Part shown: positions 36,801-44,500 of the stretch, in pieces
How the letters are laid out: every line of letters begins with the position of its first letter
Numbering within the stretch: position 1 is the first letter of the stretch
Origin: Rhodococcus globerulus NBRC 14531
GTDB lineage: Bacteria; Actinomycetota; Actinomycetes; Mycobacteriales; Mycobacteriaceae
Assembly: GCF_001894805.1 (NCBI RefSeq)
Contig: NZ_BCWX01000001.1
Coordinates: 186,001 to 250,000, forward strand
Direction of reading: 5' to 3'
Length of the DNA stretch: 64,000 nucleotides
The notes under the pieces: model-generated
The model's input: only the letters and a program-made list of their open reading frames with translations
Told to the model about the DNA's origin: nothing
Databases searched by the model: none
Made by a program: the position numbers and the translations under genes

Positions 36801-38468
36801 CCGGCCGAACTTGCCGCTTTTGCGTCGACGCTGCTGCCGGACTACATGGTTCCGACGGCCATGGTTGTGCTCGACACGCTGCCGCTGACGCCGAACGGGA
36901 AGCTGGATCGTCGGGCTCTCCCGGAGCCGGTTGCTCCCGACGAGTCGCAGCGGCGAGCGCCGGAGGGTCCTGAAGAGACCGCGATGTGCGAATTGTTCGC
37001 CGAGGCTCTGCGCGTCGACGCAGTGGGTGCCGATGACGATTTCTTCATGCTCGGCGGCGACAGCATCATCTCGATTCAGGTCGTGAACGCTGCCGGTCGG
37101 CGCGGAATTACGTTCGGGCCCAAGGAGATATTCCAATGGCGCACGCCCGCGGCGCTGGCCAAGGTCGTGGATTTCGGCGCGCCAGGCGACGCTGAGACCG
37201 CCCACAGCGGGCCGGTGGACCCGAGCGACGTGACGGGTTCGTTGGCATTGACACCGTTGGTGCATCGCGCCCGCGAATCCGGAGTCTCGCCCGCAGGTCT
37301 TGGTATCGCGCTGTCTGTCTCGACTCCCGCAGGAACTACCGTCGGCGACGTCGAGCAAGCCATGTCGGCACTACTGCAAGCGCACGATGCGTTGCGGTTA
37401 CGACTGGCGCGGGTTGCGTCGGTTTTGTGGTCCCTCGAGACGGACGCTGATGTGGCTGCAGTCGTGCAGCATGTCGATTGCAGTGACCTCGGCGATGCCG
37501 ATCTTGCCGTGCGTGCCGCGGCGGAGGCCACGGCGTTGATTGCCGAACTCGACCTGGAAAACGGCCGGACCGTGACGGCGCGCTGGCTCGATGCCGGCGA
37601 ATCCCGCAGTGGAACCCTGGTTGTTGCCGTGCATGCGTTGGCGGCAGATCCGGCGTCGGTGGCGAAGCTGCGAGCGGATCTCGAAACGATATGGCGTGAG
37701 GGCGGCGGCGTGATGTCGCTTCGTCGTCCCGCCGCGACCGCGCACGGGTTCGCGGAGCGATTCAACGAGTTGGCGCAGGATCCGGCGTTGATGGGTGAAC
37801 TGACGCACTGGTCGCAGGTTCTGGCACCGGGAGCCGAGTTGCGCCCGGGAGCGCCCGCGATTCTCACGGGTGGCCCGAGGGGGACATATCGGGCGACCCT
37901 GGAGGCGCGACTCGAAGGCGATATGGAAACGGCTGCGCTGGCCGCCCTCACCTACGGGTTGGCGAGGTGGCGCGCCGCGCCGGCCGAGTTGACCGTCGAA
38001 CTCGAGCGTGACGTTCGCATTGCCGGTTCGGACGAACCAGACCCGTTGGCGACTGTGGGTCCCTTTGCCGCCGGGGTGCCGGTTCGGTTGCCGGCACTGG
38101 CCGTCTCGGTCACCCCAGAAGATGCGTTGGCGGCAGCGGCGGCCGCTCTGAGCGTCGTACCAGGCGGTATAGGCACGGGCTACGGCAAGTTGCGGTATCT
38201 CAATGCGCAAACCGCGCCCGTCTTTGCGATGTGGGGACGGCCGGAAGTGAGTGTCAGGGTGATCCGAGATGTCGAAAGTCGGGGTGTGGGAAATTCCGGC
38301 GACGAGCGCCGCGTCGACCCGCGCGTTCTCGATGTGACGGCTTACGTCACCGACGACGGGAGACTCGTGGAAATCCGGTTCGATTTCGACGCGACTCTCT
38401 TCGGTGAAGACGATGCACGAGCGATTGCCGCAGCGTTCGGGCAGGTCGAATTGAGTGCCGTTCCATAG
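27801..38468 (+). CDS. NRPS1: siderophore synthetase C-A(Gly)-T-C-A(beta-Ala-like)-T-C-A(Ser)-T-E*
   Basis: About 3555 aa. GTG 27801 (or 27804) is chosen because GAGGAG ends 5-8 nt upstream; a TTG at 27750 would lie next to the iron box. Approximate order: starter-type C (8-440; HHTLIDVYG at 133, GPVHDIAF near its end), A1 (455-947), T1 (Ser near 990), C (1050-1480; HHIAGDEWS), A2 (1490-1980), T2 (near 2020), C (2082-2520; HHIAADEWS), A3 (2547-3037), T3 (near 3081, LGGDSI), E-like domain (3144-3555). Codes read by eye: A1 DILQLGMVWK, glycine as in DhbF; A2 IDTTFSSGDK, Asp shifted to position 236 as in beta-alanine codes, with an odd YGSSE core; A3 DVWHLSLVDK, serine. The E-like domain has HALAADPAS for HHxxxDG and no EGHGRE, so it should be inactive. 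The first C likely accepts DHB from the aryl carrier at 52964. No thioesterase. Confidence 0.93.
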   Translation: MVSRKRLALTAAQAGMWFAQQLDPQNPTFVTGQCIEIVGPLDPSVLARAVDRVVAETPSLMARFAVDSGEVYQELGAWEYPGTDVVARESFEVALTEMREQLRMPLDPSAGPGCVVTIFTLGPSHHALFFRVHHTLIDVYGYSLLGRRIVAVHNAEVRGKEPPANRFDPLEVILDQDAARADSDAQSLDRDFWSAELLGAQESVSLSRIASPPASSVARTLQSHTTLISAASAERITAAGRVVEGSWADVVTAAVAAYLARSNGSLDVTLGFPSMNRMGTVAAKVLTTAVNVLPLRIAVDPNSNLIDLAAGVRAAVKRTAPHAAYRSEAIHRDLRLPASSAGPVGPTVNIKPFGDTLRFDGAGATVHSLARGPVHDIAFIVRRLDETGELEIQIDADADRYTGAELARHASALTKLLESVTAEGTGAAIAQVSLLEPEALQILAEWGGRATAFDDYCPDVMDLFDAQVDEHGDNLALVAGAERLSYAELAARVDALAAELSSRGAGPESLVALALPRCASAVVALLAVLRCGGAYIPLDPQFPSSRLEYMLDDARPAILLTAASFTDRISVPEDTAVATIAGDEISWSAAASSAASGARVAPANTAYVIYTSGSTGNPKGVMLDRRALARFVRSATDLTSIGAHTRLLALTTLSFDIAVLELFVPLTAGGSVILADENQAKEPAAIAALVSSESVTAVQATPSQWGTVLEHGVTDLAAVDVLVGGEALPTRTAQQLSELARSVQNMYGPTEATVWCTSTPVLPNIDWTGSIGRPFAGTAAVVLDRYLQPVNVGAIGELYVAGTQLARGYRGRPDLTATRFVADPFGRGRMYRTGDLVRWTESGQLEYLGRGDDQVKVRGHRIELGEIETVAGEFDTVGACVAVARSDGSGTVHLVAYVTAVESAHVDLPALRAFIADRLPAYMVPSAIVVMDEFPLTPNLKIDRKALPAPDFGDADTGRSAETAAEIALSGMFADLLGLTVVGVDADFFTLGGTSLSATRLVARLKSALGVELSLRDVFDTPTVAGLALRVESAAPARPAIVAHERTDIVPLSSAQQSLWFVHQTQGPSATYNIPFALHLNGAVDATALKNAVAAVVARHRVLRTVVVDIDGVGFGRVLDAEPEFTDSEVSEVDVQSALLTAACVPFDLEHDIPVRAHLVRSGTDTAVLLLVIHHIAGDEWSAGPMLTDLAAVYNGEQLPAEQPRIQYSDFAIWQRECAEDPDLSASTDRQLAYWRDLFSGAPEELQLPYDRARPAVPTWRGGEVWTHTGAGVVHGLRSVTEKSGSTMFMLAQAAVAVLLSKLGAGEDITLGAPIAGRVDGSLEDTVGFFVTTVAQRVDLTGRPSLAEVLSRVRRGALDGFAHQDVAFEQVVDAVGVTRSLARHPLFQTMVQHRTPHSVPSFTGLAVSPSYVSTGTAKFDLTFEFVELADGLDVRIEYAEDLFDRVTAETIAVRLRTVLEHFATDTGAGLQSVDVLLPAERNAQSVEGHTTRLLPELLDDAEHEFADHVALICGPDEYTYRELADRSNRLARLLIQRGIGTDVVVGIAVGRSIECVVALRAVIAAGAAYLPIDPSYPRARIEYMLADADPALVIVDADTVQWIRPDSEDATIAELEAAAAGLRGDRVGRVVSPAAAAYVVYTSGSTGQPKGVMGTAGALANRLVWQRDLVRADGWADVRLAKSSMSFIDGSTELLAGLLAGARLVLADDAESRDAGALADLIDRHGVRQLTAVPSLAAALAQFREESAHRVSSWFLSGEPLTRAVIDLFDEKNTRVINSYGSSEVAGDVTFWTATSSANRVLIGAPVPGVGARILDAYLRPVPDGVTGELYVEGIQVARGYLGRPELTATRFVADPMGSGGRLFRTGDLVRRTRSGELDFVSRADAQMSLHGFRIEPGEVEAALASHPSVERALVVVRASAAGSDQLVGYAVRAPGTAVPDDSQLRAHLRDLLPDYMIPAVFVVLDGLPVLPNGKVDRDALPAPVRSEGRREAATELERIYCELLAELLGITTVGPDEDFFALGGNSLLATRLASAIRARTGHDVTIREVFDLRTPAELARAAQIGKVRRPELIRRDHGAIVPMSAAQGRLWFLFQLEGPSSTYNIPYTMHLQGSVDLDALRGALAHVLSQHETLRTVFTAESGDGEAGHIGYQVVRPISECELPLDVLDVLPAQLESTLAREAAYTFDIAHELPVRAVLLRTGTDDAHLMVLVHHIAADEWSARPLVSDLTRAYSHLVSGTAAMPEPLPVQYRDFSAWQPEVLGEASDPESVLAGQLEYWTGALAGQPEELALPRDRARPAVSTYRGSAVAFDLEPQVRASLAAIAAAGGATMFMLTHAAVAVLLAELGAGDDIVVGSPVAGRSDAALERVVGFFVNTLVLRTDLSGDPTFVQFLERVRATDLDAYAHQDVPFEQLVEAMAPARSLSRQPLFQILVQYRDAVDRIEMAGLDASPVFLETGTAKFDLTFDLAETADGGIRGRIEYATDLFDRGTVDAFAGRLVQVLRQCAANPELRLSQLDSMTRTDRAAIDSAESGRIVPLDSSLTLPGMFARQVALTPGAVAMIVDESGESLTYTELDRRTERLAATLRGVVPVGGVVAVAVRRSAALVVTLLAIHRIGATYLPLDDSYPVDRLEYMLADARPSLLVVGPGIEPLDCPAPMLEVDEGGTATTQSDTATAVDTVVHPDSAAYLLYTSGSTGRPKGVLVSHRAVVNRLSWMQDEYHLGSDDRVLQKTPAGFDVSVWEFFWPLITGATLVVAAPDGHRDPRYLRDVVKRRSVTTAHFVPSMLAAFLDHVAVETDPRPKLSRVLCSGEALTPDHRDRFHALVDAELHNLYGPTEAAVDVTASHIVPAVDTNWVTIGRPLWNTRVLVLDARLRRVAPGVAGELYLGGVQLARGYHDRASLTSERFVADPFGEFGERLYRTGDLVRWREYGDDGLALEYLGRTDGQVKLRGLRVELGEIENVLTSHPTLAQCAVVARGGQIHAYVVPVPDATIVPAELAAFASTLLPDYMVPTAMVVLDTLPLTPNGKLDRRALPEPVAPDESQRRAPEGPEETAMCELFAEALRVDAVGADDDFFMLGGDSIISIQVVNAAGRRGITFGPKEIFQWRTPAALAKVVDFGAPGDAETAHSGPVDPSDVTGSLALTPLVHRARESGVSPAGLGIALSVSTPAGTTVGDVEQAMSALLQAHDALRLRLARVASVLWSLETDADVAAVVQHVDCSDLGDADLAVRAAAEATALIAELDLENGRTVTARWLDAGESRSGTLVVAVHALAADPASVAKLRADLETIWREGGGVMSLRRPAATAHGFAERFNELAQDPALMGELTHWSQVLAPGAELRPGAPAILTGGPRGTYRATLEARLEGDMETAALAALTYGLARWRAAPAELTVELERDVRIAGSDEPDPLATVGPFAAGVPVRLPALAVSVTPEDALAAAAAALSVVPGGIGTGYGKLRYLNAQTAPVFAMWGRPEVSVRVIRDVESRGVGNSGDERRVDPRVLDVTAYVTDDGRLVEIRFDFDATLFGEDDARAIAAAFGQVELSAVP

Positions 38469-38487
38469 TTTGGATAGGCTAACCAGC
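38469..38487 (+). promoter_or_regulatory. Iron box upstream of NRPS2
   Basis: TTTGGATAGGCTAACCAGC matches 14 of 19 consensus positions, including the unbroken core TAGGCTAACC. It starts immediately after the NRPS1 stop, so NRPS2 and following genes have their own iron-controlled promoter. Confidence 0.7.
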
Positions 38488-38542
38488 AGTTGTCCACGCT
38501 GGTGAGCCAACAGTGGATCTTGAAGTCTTGGAGAAAAATACA

Positions 38543-41500
38543 GTGCAGTCGGAATTCACGGTGACAGCGGCCCAACGCAGCATCTATTTCGGGCACCAGT
38601 TGGACTCGGTGGGTCACCTCTACAACACCGGTATCTACACCGAGACACTTGGTGAGGTCGACATCGATCGAGTGGTCGAGGCTTGCCGCTCTGTGCTGGA
38701 TCAAGCCGAGACACTGCATGTGAACTTCGACGTGGATGCTCGCGGCGCTCTGGTGCAGATTGCGCGCGAGAGCCGCGACTGGGACTTGCCAGTCATCGAC
38801 TTCCGCGCCGAGGCCGACCCGCGAGAGGCATCACTGCGGTGGATGCGCGAGCGGATGGAATCGCCGGTGGACCTGGCGACCGACCTGCTGTTCACCTTTG
38901 CCGTGCACCTCATCGACGGTGACACGATGCGGCTGTACCAGCAGTACCACCACATCATCAACGACGGCTACGGCATCGCGCTGGTTCTGAACAAGATCAT
39001 GCGTGCATACGTCGAGGGCACCGCACCGGATTTGAGCGCAGAATGGGCGCTGGCAAGGTTCGTCGAGACCGATGTCGAATACACCTCCGGCACCACGATC
39101 GACGACGATCGCGACTACTGGATTGCCGAGTTGGGCGATCTTCCGACGTCGCCACGGTTGATCACCGTCGACCACCAACCGGCGCCCGGCGTCACGAGTG
39201 TGACTCTCACGCTCGACCTCGAACGCCGTCAGCGACTCGAGGAGTACGGCAAGGCACACGGACTGCGCTTGTCCTGGTTGGTGATTGCGCTGCTCGGCGG
39301 CTATGTCGCGCGAGCGACCGGCACCACCGACGTAGTGCTGAGCCTGCCAACCACGGCCCGCGGAACGCGTGAATTGCGGGCCGTGCCCGGCATGGTGGCC
39401 AGCGTGCTTCCGATGCGTATCGACGTCGGAGAGCAGGCCCGACTCGCGGATATCGCAACGAGCGCCGAGCAGAAGATGTGGAAACTGCTCAAGCACGGCC
39501 GTTACCGGGGCGAGGCGATCGGCCGCGAGTTGGCTGCCAAGAACCCGGATTGGCGGCCGCCGGGCATCGGCATCAACATCATGCCCAACTCGACCTCCCG
39601 TTTCACCATCGGTCGAGAGTCCAACGTGGAGATGCTTGCGTCCGGGCCGGTCGGTGAACTCGAGTTCATCGTGTTGCTGCACAAGTCGGGCCAACCGATC
39701 GAGATCGGGCTTCGCAGTCACCCGGACAATGCGCAGCGCTGCAACGAGATTGCCGACAGTCTCGGAGATTTCATCGACTCGTTCCTCGAGGCAGTCGACG
39801 AGTCCGTCTGGTCGTACGACGTCGACGGACTGGACGTCGTGGCTGCGGATCGTCCTCACGACGAGGACGGCGCGGGACCACTGACGTTGCTGCCGAGTCT
39901 CGCTGCCCGCCGTGACAACGGACAGCCTGTTGCCGGCACCCTGCGTGAGCACCGTATTACCGCTCCTGCGAATCTGACCCGGGAGCAGTTGGTCGACACG
40001 GTCGAGGCGATTGTCACTCATCACCACGGGTTGCGAGCGACTCTTACTGCGCCCGTGCCGGTGTTGTGGATGCTTGCCGTAGCCGAACCCGATGCGGTGA
40101 AGGCAGATTCACTGGTCGGTGATGATGTTGTTCCGGACCCCGCAACCGGTCGAGGGCTGTGTGTCTCCTGCTCGGCCGAGGGCGACCTGATCCTCACTGC
40201 CGCAGCAGGTTTGATCGACGACGTGTCCTGGAAGGTCGTCACGGAGGACTTTGCCACCGCGCTCCGGGCGGTGTCGAGGGGGCGAAAGGTCATGCTGCCG
40301 CCGGTGCCCACGTCGCTGAAGGCGCATGCTCGACGGTTTGCCGAGGAAGCGACATCGCCGAGCCGTCTGGCCGAGTTGGTCACCTGGACGTCGGTGCTGG
40401 GGCCGGGTGCAAATCTTGTGATGGCAACCGACACCGCGGGTGCACCGGCAGCCCGGACGGAGCTGCTGACGCCCGCTGAATATGACACTGCAACAACGCG
40501 AGTGCCGAGCCTGGTCAAGGGTGAACCGGCTGATGTATGGGCTGCGGCCACAGCGCTCGCAGTGTCCCGTTGGACGAAGCGCATCGCTGGTAGTGACGAA
40601 CTTACCGTCGACGTGTGGCGCGACGGTCGTCAACCGTGGGGAGCCGGCGACGATGTCGACCTGAGCCGTACCGTCGGACCGCTCGGTTCCACGTCTCCGA
40701 TTCGGTTGGTGCTGACCGACGATGCGCACAGCGCTCTACGGTCGGCCAAGGAACGAGCAAGGGCGGCAGGAGGTTCCGGTTGGCCGCTGCTGCGCTACGC
40801 CAACGTTCAGGCCGGACCTGCATTGGCAGCCTTGCCGAAGCCTCAGGTACTGGTGCGCACGGGCGGTGACCGCATCGGTCGGTACGCCCTCGACATCGCT
40901 GTGCATGCCGACCAGTCCGGTGGTGCCACGGTTGAGTTTGCATCCGACTTCGGAATCGACGACGCGGAATTGGCAACCCTGGCGGGCTTGTGGCGAGATG
41001 CGCTGCGCGAGTTGGTGGCGCTGGTGGAAGGTGGTGCGACGTTCGGGCTCACCCCGTCCGATCTGCGTCACATCGCACTCACCCAGAGCGAGATCGAACT
41101 CGTCGAATCCGTCAGCGACGTGGTGATCGAAGACATCTGGCCGCTCTCGCCGTTGCAGCGGGGATTGTTCTTCCAGTCGGTGTTCGATTCCGGCCAGGAC
41201 ATCTACACGGCACAGTTCTCACTGGACTTCGGCCATCGCATCGACGTGGCCAGGATGCGCGGCGCTGCAGCCTCGCTTCTGGACGAGAACCCTACGGTCC
41301 GAGCTGGATTCACCAACGACGGTCTGGGAGACCCGGTCCAGTTCATCGGAACCGGACTCGAAGTTCCCTTTGTCGAAGCCGACCTGTCGATGCTCTCTCC
41401 CGCCGAGCAGAAGACCGGTGCCGAGGAGTTGGCAGCCGCCGACCGCGCACGTCCGTTCGACCTCACCGCACCACCGTTGTGGCGCATGCTGCTCATCCAC

Positions 41501-44500
41501 CTGGGCGACGGCATCGACCGTCTGGTGATCAACCGTGAGTTCATCCTGTGGGACGGCTGGTCGGGCGCACTGTTTGTCGACCAATTGCTGGCCCGTTACG
41601 CCGGTGATGCCGTACCAGCCGCCGGCGCTCAGTTCACCGACTATCTGACGTGGCTCGACTCCCGTGACCCAGGCGTTGCAGCGCAGGCGTGGCGACGGAA
41701 CTTCGAGGGATTCGAGAACCCGACGCTGATCGCAGCCGGCGCCAAGGGCGGCGCCCCGGTGGTGCCTACCCGTATCGAGTCCTACGTGGACGCGGAACTG
41801 ACTGCGGCACTGCGTGAGCAGGCCAGGCGCAGCGGAGTCACGCTGAACGCGTTGATGAATGCGGTCATGGGACTACTGCTGTCTGCGGAATCGGGCCGCA
41901 CCGACGTGGTATTCGGTTCGACGGTGGCGGGCAGGCCGACCGAGATTGCCGGACTCGAGAGTGTGCTCGGCATGTTCCTCAACACCGTGCCCGTGCGAGT
42001 GACGCTGGTGCCAGGGGAAACCGTGTCGCAGCTGCTTCGGCGGATGCAGGACGAGTACGTCGAGCGGATGGAATGCGAGTACCTCGGGCTCGGCGAAATT
42101 CAGCGTGCCACTGGGCACACCGAACTATTCGACACCTTGTTCGTGTTGCAGAACTTCAAGAACGCGACCGAGATGGCGGCGCAGTCGGCCCGCCACGATA
42201 TCGTTGCCGAGGACAGCCTCGACCATACGCATTACCCGCTGGCCGTGGTGGTCTCGCCCGGTGAGCAACTGCACGTCAAGATCGACTACCGTCACGACAT
42301 CGTGGATGCCACCCGCGCTCACGCCTTGCACGAGCGGTTCATTACACTGCTGGAAACTGTTGCACACGACGGTGATCGGTTGGTCGCGGCCGTTCCTGCC
42401 CTCACCCCGACCGAATTGGGGCGTGCCGCGTTGTCCTGGGACGCGCCGCTACCCGCTGTCGAAGACGTCACGATCGCCGAGATGCTCATCGAGCGGGCCG
42501 CAACCATTCCGGACGAGGTTGCACTGGTATTCGGTGACGAGCGGGTCACCTATCAGGAACTGGCCGGCCGAGTCGAAGCACTTGCCCGCCAACTGATCAT
42601 TCGCGGCGGCGGTCCGGAATCGGTAGTAGCGCTTGGCCTCCCGCGCACCGTCGATATGGTGGTTGCACTGTTTGCGGTGCTCCGCGCCGGTGCCGCCTAC
42701 CTGCCGCTCGAACTCGACCAGCCGGACGACCGCCTCGCGACGGTGATCGAAGACGCCGAGCCGGTCCTGTTCGTGACCAATGCAGCTGCGGCGGCGCGAT
42801 TGGGCCTCCCCGCTGATCGGTCGATTCTCCTTGGTGGAAGCAATGATTGGGATACCAGCCCGCTCACTGCGGCGGAGCTCGGTGCGTTTGCGCCGGGTCG
42901 CGTCGGGCGTCTCGATCACCCCGCCTACGTCATCTACACTTCCGGTTCGACCGGCAAGCCCAAGGGCGTTCTCACCCCGTACCGCGGCCTGACCAACATG
43001 CAGCGCAACCATCAGGAAAAGATCTTCGAGCCGGTTGTGGCCGCCGAGGGTGGGCGTCGACTTCGGGTGGCGCACACCGTCTCCTTCGCCTTCGACATGT
43101 CGTGGGAGGAGCTGCTCTGGCTCGTTGAGGGCCACGAGGTGCACATCTGCGACGAGGACCTGCGCCGCGATGCGAATGCGCTGGTCGACTACTGCGACCG
43201 GCAGCAGATCGACGTCGTCAACGTGACACCAACCTACGCAACGGCATTGCTGGCAGAGGGCCTGCTAGACCGCGAACCGATCGACGGCAACCGCACCGGG
43301 CATCGTCCGTCGCTGGTGCTGCTCGGCGGCGAAGCGGTCCCGGACTCGGTCTGGAATCGCTTGCGCGAGAGCGACGGAACGCTCGGGTACAACCTGTACG
43401 GGCCGACCGAGTACACGATCAACACCCTCGGCGCCGGCACTGACGACAGCGTCACACCCACCGTCGGAACTCCGATTCGTGCAACCAGGGGCTACATCCT
43501 CGACGCGTGGCTTCGTCCCGTCGTCGACGGAGTTGCCGGCGAGTTGTACATCGCCGGTGTCGGATTGGCGCGCGGCTATCTTGGCCGCACCGATCTGACC
43601 GCCGACCGCTTTGTTGCCGATCCGTTCGGCGGCGACCGCATGTACCGCACCGGAGACTTCGTCCGGTTGCGGCGCGACGGAAACCTCGACTACCTCGGTC
43701 GCATCGACGACCAGGTCAAGATTCGTGGTTACCGCGTCGAACTGCACGAGATCGAATCGGCCGTCGAATCACATCCTCTGGCGGCGTCCGCAGCGGTTGT
43801 TGCGGTGGAAGACCCGTTGGTCCCCGGTATGAAGCGTCTTGCCGGATACATGGTTGTGACGGATGATTCGGACCCGGACATCGTCGCCACCGTGCTCGCG
43901 TACCTGCGAGCAAAGCTGCCCGACTACATGGTGCCAAGCACTCTGCAGATCATCGACGCAATCCCCATGACGGTGAACGGCAAACTCGACGCCAAGGCGC
44001 TCCCGATGCCGGAGATTCGCACCGGGGCGTCGTCGCGGCCGCCGAAGAACGCAACAGAGCAGGCACTGTGCGACGTCTTCGCAGACCTGCTGGAACTCGA
44101 TTCGGTTGGTGCCGAGGACGACTTCTTCGAACTTGGTGGGCATTCTATGATCGCGATGCGGGTGGTCTCGCGGGTGCGTGCGGAGTTCGACGTGCAGTTG
44201 ACGATTCGGGATCTGTTCGAGGCTCGCACGCCGGCGCTGATTGCCGAACTGCTGCCGAGCGCGGCAAGTGCACAACCGTCGATTGTCGTGGGCAACCGGC
44301 CCGAGTTCGTGCCGCTGTCTGCAGCGCAGGAACGACTCTGGATGCTCGCGCAGCTTCAGGACGACAGCCTCAGTTACCACTACGCGCACGTGGCCCGGTT
44401 GGACGGCGCGCTGGACGAGGCCGCGTTGGCAGCGGCTCTGCAGGACGTGGTGGGGCGACACGAAAGTTTGCGCACCGTCATCGGAATCGTCGACGGAAAT

